The notes under the pieces: model-generated
Seen by the model: the letters and a program-made list of their open reading frames with translations, nothing else
Told to the model about the DNA's origin: nothing
Databases searched by the model: none
Shown: positions 8,918 through 18,590 of the stretch, piece after piece
Position numbering within the stretch: the first letter of the stretch is position 1
Layout of the letters: each line of letters starts with the position of its first letter
Translations under genes and position numbers: made by a program
Source: Aeriscardovia aeriphila
Lineage (GTDB): Bacteria; Actinomycetota; Actinomycetes; Actinomycetales; Bifidobacteriaceae
Reading direction: 5' to 3'
DNA length: 64,000 nt
Assembly: GCF_002259595.1 (NCBI RefSeq)
Contig: NZ_MWWU01000001.1
Location: forward strand, 183,793-247,792

Positions 8918-9949
8918 TTAATTCTTCTGCACTCCTGAGATTTCATCGATCTTCGCAAGCTCTTCCGCGCTAAATTCGATATTGCGCAAGGATTTTACGT
9001 CATCGAGCACCTGGGATGGGCGGGATGCGCCCACCAACACGGAGGTGACTTGCTTATGAGAGAGCAGCCAGGCGATTGCCATTTCGGCAAGCGTTTGACC
9101 ACGCTGCTCGGCCATGCCGTTCAACGCGCGAATCTGAGCCAAACGCTCGTCTGTCAGCGCGCTCTTGTTGATATAGCGTGGGTCGCGGCCAATTCGAGAG
9201 TCTGCTGGAATGCCGTTGAGGTAACGGTTGGTGAGCAAGCCTTGTGCCAGTGGCGAGAAAGCTGTGATGCCGATGCCGTTGTTTTCTGCGGTTTCGAGCA
9301 GGCCGTCACGCTCCACCCAGCGCTCGAAAATGGAGTAGCTGACTTGGTTGATGACGAATGGCACGTGCATTTCGCGCAGCATATTGGCTGCTTTCACGGT
9401 GTCACGAGAACCGTAGCTGGAGATTCCCACGTAGAGGGCCTTACCTTGGCGAACAATGTCGGCCAGAGCGGTCATGGTCTCTTCCAATGGGGTATCAGGG
9501 TCGGGACGGTGGTGGTAGAAAATATCCACGTAGTCGAGGCCGAGACGCTTGAGCGACTGGTCAAGGGATGCCATGAGGTATTTGCGCGAGCCCAAGTCAC
9601 CGTAGGGGCCAGGCCACATGTCCCAACCGGCTTTGGTGGTGATAATCAGCTCGTCGCGGTGGTGGGAGAAATCTTCCTTGAGAAGCTTGCCCAGGTTCTT
9701 TTCTGCTGCTCCGTAGTGAGGCCCATAGTTGTTGGCCACGTCGAAGAGGGTGATTCCTGCGTCGAAGGCAGTGCGCAGAATTTGGCGCATATTCTCGTAA
9801 TTGCCGTTGTCACCGAAGTTGTGCCACAAGCCCAGGCTGATTTGTGGGAGCAGAAGGCCTGAGCGGCCAGAACGGTTGTAACCCATGCGTCCGTCGTAAC
9901 GGTGAGGATCCGGGGTGTAGGGCGGATCGATATCGCACATCTCGACCAT
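8918..9949 (-). CDS. aldo/keto reductase, YghZ/GprA-like
   Basis: NADPH-dependent aldo/keto reductase (343 aa) closest in feel to Escherichia coli YghZ (L-glyceraldehyde 3-phosphate reductase), which shares long blocks such as LSLGLWHNFG, KAGWDMWPGPYGD, SRKYLMASLDQSLKRLG and TPLAQGLLT-type segments. The catalytic tetrad is visible as Asp (LFDVANNYG), Tyr in the same block, Lys (TTKAG) and His (FYHHRPD). The frame is open upstream to 10093, but AAGGAGAATTT precedes the ATG at 9949, so I start there. It is a single-gene unit with its own terminator. Its physiological substrate is not known. Confidence 0.9.
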   Translation of the reverse strand: MVEMCDIDPPYTPDPHRYDGRMGYNRSGRSGLLLPQISLGLWHNFGDNGNYENMRQILRTAFDAGITLFDVANNYGPHYGAAEKNLGKLLKEDFSHHRDELIITTKAGWDMWPGPYGDLGSRKYLMASLDQSLKRLGLDYVDIFYHHRPDPDTPLEETMTALADIVRQGKALYVGISSYGSRDTVKAANMLREMHVPFVINQVSYSIFERWVERDGLLETAENNGIGITAFSPLAQGLLTNRYLNGIPADSRIGRDPRYINKSALTDERLAQIRALNGMAEQRGQTLAEMAIAWLLSHKQVTSVLVGASRPSQVLDDVKSLRNIEFSAEELAKIDEISGVQKN

Positions 9950-10215
9950 AAATTCTCCTTTATGAGGTGTTCTGCGCTGGTGCGTCCGCCATATGGCGAA
10001 TGGTGAAGCAAGCTGAAGCGTCAAGCCCCTCGCTGAAGCGTCATCCGCTTCATGAGCTTGCATCGCTTGATTTTCACTACGCGAACACGGCACGTCTGTG
10101 TGCCGACTCTTCTAGCCTAGCCAAACAGGAGCGCACCATGCCAGAACATCAGTTAAAGAATGTAAGACACTGTTCACCAGCGTCTGCATTGACAGCTAAG
10201 GCCCTCTTGCACCGC

Positions 10216-11794
10216 TTACAGCAAGTACCTTGCTGGTGCGGTAACGAAGATTCCGTAGATCATACGGGCAAACTCTTCATCAGGTTCCTGCGCGCCTTTG
10301 GAAAGCCAGCGAGCGGTCACAGAAATGCAGGCAGAGAGAAGAACTGCAGTGCCATAATCTTCTGGCAAGCCGCAGTACGACATGCTCAAGCCTGGGATCT
10401 GCTGGGTTCGCATGCGGAACACTCGCGTAATAGCGCGGATTGCACGCTCCGAGAAGTATGGGTCACCATTCGGGCCGACGAGCGGCTGGAGGAACCCGAT
10501 GTTCTCGTGCATGTAGCGAATGCACTGCAAGATCGCCTCATAGGTGAACATGGACATGCCTTCGCCCTTGACCCAGCGGTCCACCCGGGTGCTATCACCC
10601 ACGCGGCGGCGAATATCCAAGGATTCGTTGAGCTGGTCGACATGTTCTGCCGAGCTGGGAACCGGAGCAGTCATAGAGAACATGAGCGAGCAGATGTGGG
10701 AGATGATGATGTCTTCCACCGAGGCGATGAGGTCTTCCTTACCGGCGAAGTACAGGTAGATTGTGCCGCGGGAGAGACCCGATTCGCGGGAAATATCCGC
10801 CACGGAGATGGTGCTGAGCTTTCTTCCTGCTCATCAGCCTTCCCAGTGCTGCCACGAGTTGTTCGATGGTGCGGCGTACGCGGGGAGAGGTGAAGTGCAG
10901 GCGGCGGTGTGCGGCCTTGTCGCTGGTGCGCTTCTCTTCTTCAAATCTCTCTTGGGTTTCTTTGTGGTTGGGCACTTCGACAGGGTTTCCGGCGGTGACC
11001 ATAGCCGAGAGGCTGGTGGTCAGGCTTGCGGTGAGGTCGTCGCTGCTCATGGCGATGTCGGCGAGCACTTGGCTTTCACGCGTAATATTCGTGTCGTCGG
11101 TCAAGGAGAAGCGGTCGGAGTTGATCATCTGCTGGCCGAGTTGCTCAGCTGCTTTGCGCGTTTCAGCGCTGACCCTATCCTGCTCTTCTTTCAGCCAGGC
11201 TTGGTAATCTTCGTCCTGGTCGTCGCCGTAGAGGCTTTCGATCAGCTCGTCTCGGCTCATATCTTTCGCTTCAGGATTATCACCGCTCTGATTCTTCTTC
11301 GCAGCTTCATCCTGTGTGTTTTCGTCCGCTGCGGCTTCGCCTGGCGTGCGTGTCCCTGCGCTTTCGCGCGCATTCTTCGAAGGGCGCGCGCCACCCGCGG
11401 AAGTGTCACTGTTCACTGCAGTTTTCGGGTCACGCTTGCGCAGTGGTTGCGTTCGCTCGCTCTCGTCGAGCTCGCTTACCCGCTGGCTTTCTTCGGCTGC
11501 GCTTTCCGCGCGTTCGCTGTCGCGAACTGCGCGGTCGAGCAGGCGGCTTGCCAGCTCGCTGCTCACATCGCTATGACGCTTTTTCACTGCTCGTGCAGCT
11601 TTTCGAGCCTGTTCAACGGCATGGCGGGCAGCACTTTCGGTTTGGGCGGGGCTAGGTTCGGCGTCAAAGCCGTGAGCAGCATCCTCAAAGCTGTTGCCAG
11701 CTGGTGGGAAGCCGTTTGCTGCCTCATTATCCTCTTGCGGATGAAGCTGAGCCCGCTGCTGTTGTGATGAGAAATCAGGCATCTGGTCTGTCAT
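10216..11794 (-). pseudogene. TetR-family regulator, long N-terminal extension, frameshifted
   Basis: Two overlapping frames make one TetR regulator. The first (start near 11794) encodes about 280 hydrophilic, charged residues followed by the first TetR helix (RRTIEQLVAALGRLM). It then runs out of frame. The second frame continues exactly where the family pattern requires (LSTISVADISRESG, then RGTIYLYFAGKEDL) to 10216. Removing one base in CTTTCTT at 10819-10825 joins them into a protein of about 525 aa, against about 200 aa for a usual TetR. In the second frame, two stop codons precede the join. This may be a real inactivating indel or an assembly error. The gene is divergent from the YhgE/Pip pair it would regulate. 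A palindrome at 11802-11822 covers the 5' end. Confidence 0.75.
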
Positions 11795-11801
11795 CCTCCC
11801 C

Positions 11802-11822
11802 ATACCAGTGAAGTACTGGTAT
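11802..11822. promoter_or_regulatory. palindromic operator-like site
   Basis: Perfect inverted repeat ATACCAGT-GAAGT-ACTGGTAT (8-bp arms, 5-bp spacer). It overlaps the first possible start codon of the TetR gene and lies between it and the YhgE/Pip operon. This is the size and position expected of a TetR-type autoregulatory operator. Confidence 0.65.
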
Positions 11823-12289
11823 GTGTCTCTCTGTGAGGCTTATGAGAGAGAACTCATATTGTCGATATCGGCCCGCAAGCTTCATAAGCCTCGGATGCAC
11901 ACTTACCCGATGTCACCTGAGGTAAATGAGCGTGCGCTCACTTTCACTATCTGCTTGAATAGCTTGACAGAAAGTCTTGCCATTCCTGATATTTCAAACT
12001 GACGTTCACATAAACTTCACATTTGTTAATCATCATGGCCGTTAAACGACCGCCTTCAATAATACACTTCTATTGTTTATGTTCAATTTCGTCTTGTGAT
12101 GAACACGCTCACATTCCTCTCTCATGAATGTGAGAGGCTAGACAGACGGCACAGAAAAATATATAATTCCCTGAAATTTGAACACTTTGTTCATTTCCAA
12201 GGAAGGAGCTGCGCGCTAAGAAATGGCCCAAGCCACGCCTTAGCACACTGACAGGTATACGGCTTCACCTCATAAGCCGAAGGAGAGAT
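11823..12289. other. intergenic region upstream of YhgE/Pip operon
   Basis: No gene seen. It is more AT-rich than its flanks and should hold the promoters of the two divergent units. A short inverted repeat TGAAC-ACTTT-GTTCA lies at 12179-12193. I could not assign -35/-10 boxes with confidence. Confidence 0.4.
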
Positions 12290-14899
12290 ATGCGCACGAT
12301 CTGGGCAATATACCGGCGAGACATTCGCCGCCTCTTTGCCTCCTTCCCTATGGTGGTCATCACCTTAGGCATCAGCATCATTCCCTGCTTCTACGCATGG
12401 TTTAACATCGCTGCCGATATGGACCCCTACGGCAACACCTCCCACATCCAAGTTGCCGTGGCCAACGAGGACGAACCCGTAGAATCGCAGGCAGCAGGCA
12501 AACTCGACGTCGGCTCCCAGATCATTGATAATCTCAAGAAAAACAAGGATATCGGCTGGCGCTTCACCACCAAGCAAGCCGCCCTCAACGGAGTCAAAGC
12601 CGGCAGCTACTTCGCCGCCATCATCATCCCCACCGACTTCAGCGCGCGCCTGGCCTCCCTCGCCGCCTTCGACGACACGCCTCAGCAGCCGAAGTTGCAG
12701 TATTACGTCAACGAAAAGGCGTCAGCAGTCGCACCGAAAGTCACCGACTCCGCCTCCTCAACCCTGCAACAACAGCTGATTTCCACCGTCGTCACCGAGG
12801 CTTCCCATGCGGTTGCCAGCCAGGTGAAGAGCTTCGCCACCACCTACGACAAGCGCCAGCGTTCGCTTCTCTCCCGCACGCTCGCCCAGATCGCGCAGGC
12901 CAGCGACAAGCTCACCATCACCAGCGACTCGCTCAAGGATTACTCCGAAACTCTCTCCAACACTCGCACGAGCCTAGCCGCAACAACGGGAACCCTACGC
13001 ACTCTCTCCAGCCAAGCGCAGAAAGTGAAGAAGGACCTCGCTTCCGGCGACACTACCTTGGCCCAAGCTCGCCAGGACGCTCAAAACCTCGCGCTCTCCG
13101 TCAACCAGGCCTCCAGCAAGGCAGCTTCCGAGGTGAGCAGGATCTCGGCGAACGCTACGGCGACTTCATCGAGCGTTGCCAGCGATATTCATTCTGCCCA
13201 CGGCACCGCCTCCGGCGTTCTCTCCCGCGCACAGTCGGCACTCGACGAAGCACAGGGCATTCGCGATAGCTTGCCTGACCTCGCCAGCTCCCTGCGCGAC
13301 CTCGCCAGTTCGCCCAACGTTCCCGCAAACGTGAGCGACCAGCTCATTCAAGCCGCTGGGCTCATCGAAGGCGTGAAAACCATCGCCGACTCGACGCATG
13401 AGGCAACCCAAACCTTGGTTTCTGGGGTAAGCTCCACCGTCGATTCGCTCGATTCCACGGCTAACCAAGCGGACACTGCTATTCACCAGCTCGCCGATTC
13501 GACGAGTACACAGGTCAACGCCCTGGCCGGATTGAACACGTCCTTGCAAAATACCGCTGTTCCCGCGCTTTCTCACGGGCTCGACTCCCTTTCTTCGGCA
13601 AGCTCGCGTTTGACGGCAGCCCTCGACGAAGTGTCCGAGCTGTCCAGCAGCTCCGTCACCGTGATCTCGCGGCTCGACCACACGCTGGCAAAGCTTGACG
13701 ACGCTCTCACTACTACGCGCCACGAGTTGGATACCACGCGCGATCAGTTGAAGAATATGGCCACCGACATGGCTACTCTCTCCTCATCGCAAGCGGTTGC
13801 TGACATTGCGTCGCTCATGCATCTGGATGCGAAGGGTATCGCTTCCTTCATGGCGTCGCCTGCGCAATTGGTAACGAAGACAGATTACCCGATGAAGAAC
13901 TATGGCTCTTCTATGACGCCTGTTTTCGTGTCAGTGGCAATCTGGGTGGGCTCGTATATGTTGGCCATGGCCTTCCGCTTCGATGTGGACAAAGAAGGCC
14001 TTACCGACAAGCGAGGCCGCACGCTGCATATTTCTGCACGCCAAGCCTATTTGGCCCGCCAGCTCTTCTTCGCCACCTTCGCCACTTTCCAGTCGCTCAT
14101 CGGCTCGATAGTTTCCATGTTCTTGGGCATCGGCGTGGAGCATCCGGTGGCTTTCGCGCTCACCAGCGTTCTGTGCGCACTCGTGTACAATAGCATTATT
14201 TACTCGCTATCCGCCTGCTTCGCTCATGTGGGTAAGGTGCTCTCGCTCATCATTTTGATTCTGCAGATTCCAGGCGGCACAGGCATCTACCCGATCGAAA
14301 TGATGCCGAAGGTGTACCAGGATATCAGCCCTTGGCTGCCGTGGACGTATGGCATCAAGATGATGCGCGAGACGATCGGCGGCTACTACCAGTTCACTTG
14401 GCTCAACAGCTTCTCGATTCTGATGCTCTTCTTCGCCTTCTCCCTCGTGTTGGGCTTGGCGCTCAAGCCGTACTTGGTGAATGTGAACTCCTTGTACGAC
14501 AGGCGTTTGCTCGCAACCGAATTCTTCGCCACCGAGTCGGGCGACGATCTGCCAACGACTGGTATTCCGCGTTTGTCGTCCATTCTGTCGACTTTGGGCT
14601 CGCGTGGGGTCTACCGCGCCAAGCTTGTCGAGCAGGTGGATCGTTTCGACCGCGTCTACCCGTACCTCATTCGCGGTGGCTTCGTGGTGGCCTTGCTTTT
14701 GCCATGGTTGCCATTCGCCCTCATCCCGACGAATAACGCCCGTCTGGCCTCTTTGGGCATTTGGTTGATTGTCAGCCTGGTGGACATCCTCTTCCTCACG
14801 ATCGTGGAGGATATTCACGATAATTTGCATCGCAGCCTGTCAATCTCGGATATGACGGATCAAGATTTGCACGCTCTGTTAAACGAAAGGGGTGAATGA
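12290..14899 (+). CDS. YhgE/Pip domain membrane protein 1
   Basis: Large membrane protein (869 aa) of the YhgE/Pip family, related to ABC-2 type permeases. One N-terminal membrane helix (residues about 15-40, ending FYAWFNIAADMDPYGNT, a family signature) is followed by a long extracytoplasmic Ser/Thr/Ala-rich region of heptad-like coiled coil (about 60-510). Then come five or six C-terminal membrane helices. AAGGAGAGAT precedes the ATG. Its stop codon overlaps the start of the next, homologous gene (ATGA), so the two are translated together and may form a heterodimer. The family includes the lactococcal phage infection protein; export or cell-envelope roles are proposed but not established. 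Confidence 0.88.
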   Translation: MRTIWAIYRRDIRRLFASFPMVVITLGISIIPCFYAWFNIAADMDPYGNTSHIQVAVANEDEPVESQAAGKLDVGSQIIDNLKKNKDIGWRFTTKQAALNGVKAGSYFAAIIIPTDFSARLASLAAFDDTPQQPKLQYYVNEKASAVAPKVTDSASSTLQQQLISTVVTEASHAVASQVKSFATTYDKRQRSLLSRTLAQIAQASDKLTITSDSLKDYSETLSNTRTSLAATTGTLRTLSSQAQKVKKDLASGDTTLAQARQDAQNLALSVNQASSKAASEVSRISANATATSSSVASDIHSAHGTASGVLSRAQSALDEAQGIRDSLPDLASSLRDLASSPNVPANVSDQLIQAAGLIEGVKTIADSTHEATQTLVSGVSSTVDSLDSTANQADTAIHQLADSTSTQVNALAGLNTSLQNTAVPALSHGLDSLSSASSRLTAALDEVSELSSSSVTVISRLDHTLAKLDDALTTTRHELDTTRDQLKNMATDMATLSSSQAVADIASLMHLDAKGIASFMASPAQLVTKTDYPMKNYGSSMTPVFVSVAIWVGSYMLAMAFRFDVDKEGLTDKRGRTLHISARQAYLARQLFFATFATFQSLIGSIVSMFLGIGVEHPVAFALTSVLCALVYNSIIYSLSACFAHVGKVLSLIILILQIPGGTGIYPIEMMPKVYQDISPWLPWTYGIKMMRETIGGYYQFTWLNSFSILMLFFAFSLVLGLALKPYLVNVNSLYDRRLLATEFFATESGDDLPTTGIPRLSSILSTLGSRGVYRAKLVEQVDRFDRVYPYLIRGGFVVALLLPWLPFALIPTNNARLASLGIWLIVSLVDILFLTIVEDIHDNLHRSLSISDMTDQDLHALLNERGE

Positions 14900-17328
14900 T
14901 GGACCCCAAGCTTCAAGCGCAAGTGCACGACGACATTAAGAAGCTCGCCGAACATGTGAGCCACCGCAATGAAGGCTTCTGGAAGCACTTTTGGAATTTG
15001 CCGTTCTTTAACCCCTTCCGCATTTTCTGGCGTGATTTCCGCTCGGTGACGAACTCGGCTATTCCGCTCATCTGCGCGGTTGGACTGGTGATTATCCCGA
15101 GTTTGTACGCCTGGTTTAATATTGCGGGCGCATGGAATGTGTATAACAACACCGGAAGCTTGAAGGTGGCTGTCGCTAACCTCGACGAGGGCTACCGCTC
15201 CGATATTGTTCCGACGCGCATCGATGTGGGTGAGAAGCTCGTCTCCGCCCTGCGTTCGAACGACCAGTTGGGCTGGACTTTCACTTCGCGTCATGACGCA
15301 GTGGAAGGTGTGCGTTCGGGCGAGTATTATGCGGCTATCGTCATCCCCCAGAGCTTCTCTCGTGACATGATGACGCTGTTTAGCCCGCAGATTCACCACG
15401 CGAAAATCACGTATTACACGAATGCGAAGCAGAACCCGATGGCTCCGATTATTACGGGCAAGGGTGCTACCACCGTTCGTGACCAGATCAACCAAACTTT
15501 CACGAAGACGATGACGAGCGTAGCTTTGGATGTTGCCTCGGCGATGAGTTCGGCTCTGCGCACAGATGAAGCGCGCACGTCTTTGGATTCTTTCGTCAAG
15601 AATGTGGATGCGACCGCTTCTCAGGCTCGCTCGCTTTCTGGCGTGATTGGCGCGTATTCTGCGGTACTGAGCTCTGCTGGTGACGTGGTGGATGCTGCGT
15701 CGGCGATGCTGCCTAATGGTGGCGGCGCTGGTGACGGCGCTGGTGACAATTCTGGTTCCGGCACCGGCTTGCAAGATGCTGCTCGCTCTGCCATCGACTC
15801 GGCTTCCCGTGAGGCAAAAGCTGCTCGGAATAGCGCGCGCGATGCTTCTTCTGCGGTGAAGAACGCGCTCAAGCAGTCGGATGATGCTTTTGCCAACGCG
15901 CAGAAGGCGGTGACCTCGCTGCTCGACACGGTGTCAACGTCGTCGCGCACGTCAGCGTCTGAGCTTTCTTCGTTGGCCGAGCGTACGGATGCGCTGGCGC
16001 AGTCGTACGCTTCGCTGTCGGGTAAGCTGACGGATTTGGCGTCGCAGTTGCATTCTCGTGCGGGGCAGCTGCGCGATCAGGCAAATTCGTCGAGCTCGCA
16101 GCCGGTTTCTTCGGCGCTGGCTCGGGCTGCTGACAGGCTCGATTCGACGGCGGATCGCATTTCGTCGCAGGCGCAGGCTCTCACTCGCGTTCATGATTCT
16201 CTGTCTTCCAGTTCTGCGGCGCTGAAAAAGGCGGCCGAGTCGGTTACTGGACGCACTGATAATCTCGAGAAGCAGAAGCAAGAGGCCAAGCAGGCTCTCG
16301 CTTCAGCACGACGCGAGATTACCAGCGCGCAAAATCAGGCCTCTTCCCAGCTCACTTCTGCTACTTCGTCGCTGGCGCAGATCGTGAGCGACGCTTCTTC
16401 CACTGGCCTGACCCTCACCGGATTAATGGATCAGGCGTTGAATAATGCCGGCCAGGCGAGCGAGAAGATGAACGGCTCGCTTGCCACAACGCTTGATAAT
16501 CTCACGGATACGCAGAAGAGGTTGGGCAAGCTTGCCGACGAGCTGAGCAGTTTCAGCCAGAGCGCGCGTGAGGCTTTGAATTCGGGTGCAACGGATGCGC
16601 TCAAGCAGTTGAGTTCGGAGGAGCCGGAGACTTTGGCAGGCCTTGTTTCCCAGCCGGTGGGTGTGGAAAGGCATGCTGTTTTCGAGGTGAAGACTTTCGG
16701 TTCGCAGATGACGCCTTTGTACGGCATTCTTGCGGTGTGGGTAGGCGCGACCCTCATGTCGGCGAGCACGTCTGGCGTGGTGAGCGAGCGTAAGAAGCGC
16801 GGTTTGAGGAGGCTGACGAAGAACCAGGAGTTCTGGGGCCGTTACCTGTCGATCGTGTTTATGACTGAGCTTCAGGCGTTGTGCTTGAGTTTGGGCTGCT
16901 TGTTCTTCTTGAAGGTGCAGTACGCGAGGATGGATTTGTTCATTCTCACCTTCCAGATTGCGGCTTTCGTGTTCTCCTTCTTCATCTATTGCATGGGCGC
17001 TGCATTTGGCGTGGTGGGTAAGGCGATCTGCGTGATTGTGATGATCATTCAGGTGTCGGGCTCGTCGGGCCAGTACCCCACCCAGCTCATGCCGGCTTTC
17101 TTTGGCCGGGTGCGCCCGTGGTTGCCGGCGACGTATGCGATGGATGCTTTGCGCGCTGCGATTGCTGGTGTTTACAACAACGATTGGCTGTGGAATATCG
17201 GCATGCTCTGCCTCTTCCTCATCCCGTCGGCGCTGTTGGGCCTGGTGGTACGTGAGCCGCTGAAGAAGCTAATGGCTGGCCTAACTGCGCTCTCTCATCG
17301 CTCGCATCTCATGGCGCTGGGCGGATAG
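14896..17328 (+). CDS. YhgE/Pip domain membrane protein 2
   Basis: Second YhgE/Pip protein (810 aa), with the same plan as its neighbour: N-terminal helix ending SLYAWFNIAGAWNVYNNT, a long predicted coiled-coil loop (about residues 190-600) rich in Ala, Ser, Asp and Gln, and a cluster of C-terminal helices (MTPLYGILAVWVGATLM onward). It overlaps the first gene by four bases and has GAAAGGGGTGA as its ribosome site. A strong hairpin terminator follows at 17424. The pair probably acts as one transporter-like complex controlled by the divergent TetR regulator. Confidence 0.88.
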   Translation: MMDPKLQAQVHDDIKKLAEHVSHRNEGFWKHFWNLPFFNPFRIFWRDFRSVTNSAIPLICAVGLVIIPSLYAWFNIAGAWNVYNNTGSLKVAVANLDEGYRSDIVPTRIDVGEKLVSALRSNDQLGWTFTSRHDAVEGVRSGEYYAAIVIPQSFSRDMMTLFSPQIHHAKITYYTNAKQNPMAPIITGKGATTVRDQINQTFTKTMTSVALDVASAMSSALRTDEARTSLDSFVKNVDATASQARSLSGVIGAYSAVLSSAGDVVDAASAMLPNGGGAGDGAGDNSGSGTGLQDAARSAIDSASREAKAARNSARDASSAVKNALKQSDDAFANAQKAVTSLLDTVSTSSRTSASELSSLAERTDALAQSYASLSGKLTDLASQLHSRAGQLRDQANSSSSQPVSSALARAADRLDSTADRISSQAQALTRVHDSLSSSSAALKKAAESVTGRTDNLEKQKQEAKQALASARREITSAQNQASSQLTSATSSLAQIVSDASSTGLTLTGLMDQALNNAGQASEKMNGSLATTLDNLTDTQKRLGKLADELSSFSQSAREALNSGATDALKQLSSEEPETLAGLVSQPVGVERHAVFEVKTFGSQMTPLYGILAVWVGATLMSASTSGVVSERKKRGLRRLTKNQEFWGRYLSIVFMTELQALCLSLGCLFFLKVQYARMDLFILTFQIAAFVFSFFIYCMGAAFGVVGKAICVIVMIIQVSGSSGQYPTQLMPAFFGRVRPWLPATYAMDALRAAIAGVYNNDWLWNIGMLCLFLIPSALLGLVVREPLKKLMAGLTALSHRSHLMALGG

Positions 17329-17423
17329 CCGCTGAACGGATAGCCGCCGGGGAGATTATCACTGCGCACTGCCCCCGCGGCCGAGCTACGCTGCCCTGCG
17401 ACTGAACGCCGTGAACAGGCACT

Positions 17424-17461
17424 AGGGAGAAGGCCAGAGGCTTACCTCTGGCCTTTTCCCT
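17424..17461 (+). terminator. intrinsic terminator after YhgE/Pip operon
   Basis: Stem AAGGCCAGAGG / CCTCTGGCCTT (11 bp, loop CTTA), extended by AGGGA / TCCCT. The T-run is short and sits inside the right arm. It would work mainly on the plus strand. Confidence 0.75.
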
Positions 17462-17520
17462 ATCTATCTTCCTGAAACTGTGCACAACGCACACGAGCCG
17501 CAGTTATCTTTACATTTCTC

Positions 17521-17551
17521 ACCGTATAAACGGTGCTTTCTGAGCTATAAT
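17521..17551 (+). promoter_or_regulatory. probable promoter and small palindrome
   Basis: A consensus -10 box, TATAAT, lies at 17546-17551, about 48 bp before the next start codon. A small inverted repeat ACCGT-ATAA-ACGGT at 17521-17534 covers the expected -35 position. The -35 itself does not match TTGACA, so activation or another sigma factor is possible. Confidence 0.5.
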
Positions 17552-17598
17552 GGATAGCTAACCTAAGTGGCACGACGCCGTGCCAGAAGGAGGCTACC

Positions 17599-18576
17599 AT
17601 GTCGTCGATTCACAGCCTTTCACAGCATGAGCTCCACAATGAAAAGTCCACTCTCAATTCTCCAGAAGGTCAGCTCCCGCTAACTGCGGAAGAGGTCAAC
17701 TCTGACAAGTCTGAAGAACCATCAGCAGTTCCTGCGTTTAGTTTCACGTGGAACTCATCGCATACTGTGATGACCGCGCTCTCCTTGCTGATTGTTGGTT
17801 TCTTCGGTCTTCAATTCTTGATGCTGTCGGGTTGGTCAGCCAACATTTTTCTCACAGCCGACCCTTCTATCTGGATTGCTCAAACCTGTGATCTCGGCAT
17901 TGCCATGGCTATTTTCTCGCTCATTTGCGGGGCAATTCCCACGGTGAGTTTGAGTAGCATCATAGCGAGCGCAGCAATAAACATTATTGCCTTTGTGAGT
18001 ATTTCCGCATCCAACATGCGTCACCTCGCTTGGCGTTCTCACGATTCGGCTTACAACATTCTTTCTTCCCTCGCGCTCGCCGCTGGCATCACACTGGTCT
18101 TCTTAGTGTTTTACTCGCTGTCCTCGGTTACGCTTCGCCCTCTTGTGCTGCGTTGGCTGAGCCGTCACCCTCGTCGTGATGGCAGAAAACGGAACATCCC
18201 GCTCTCCATTAGTAGAACCGTCTTGGTTCTCGTCGAGCTCGTAGTAGTTGCGGCATTCCTCACTGATCTCTTTGCTCCAGGGCAAATGCCTGCCACCGTA
18301 CTCGCATTGGCTTTCCTGGTACCTGCTCCTGCCTTCATTTTCGGTTGGCTGGCAATCTACCCTTATTCTCAGCTGCGCTGGTTCGTAGTTTGCTCAGCCG
18401 TTCTCAATATGGGATTTTCCTTTGCTCTCTTTGTACACAATGGCCAAACGATGGCTGTAGGAGATTACGCAGCAGTCTTCACCATTCTCATCCCCTATGT
18501 TCTGGGTGCTATTGCTGGCACAATAACCAAAGGGGTTATCATGCGTCATAGAGCGCGTATGGAGAAGAAGGCTTAA
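17599..18576 (+). CDS. multi-pass membrane protein, tandem paralogue 1
   Basis: I do not recognise the family. The protein (325 aa) has a hydrophilic N-terminus of about 55 residues, then roughly seven to eight hydrophobic segments, then a basic C-terminus (MRHRARMEKKA). AGGAGG lies just before the ATG. It shares plan with the next gene, including an FSFTWN motif before the first membrane helix and a basic tail after the last one, so the two look like tandem duplicates and are 14 bp apart. A parS-like site (17741-17754) lies in the coding sequence over the FTWN codons. Confidence 0.75.
   Translation: MSSIHSLSQHELHNEKSTLNSPEGQLPLTAEEVNSDKSEEPSAVPAFSFTWNSSHTVMTALSLLIVGFFGLQFLMLSGWSANIFLTADPSIWIAQTCDLGIAMAIFSLICGAIPTVSLSSIIASAAINIIAFVSISASNMRHLAWRSHDSAYNILSSLALAAGITLVFLVFYSLSSVTLRPLVLRWLSRHPRRDGRKRNIPLSISRTVLVLVELVVVAAFLTDLFAPGQMPATVLALAFLVPAPAFIFGWLAIYPYSQLRWFVVCSAVLNMGFSFALFVHNGQTMAVGDYAAVFTILIPYVLGAIAGTITKGVIMRHRARMEKKA
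17741..17754. promoter_or_regulatory. parS-like site 1
   Basis: GTTTCACGTGGAAC matches GTTNCACGTGNAAC exactly. Inside the first membrane paralogue. Confidence 0.55.
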
Positions 18577-18590
18577 TCAGGGAGGCAGCT

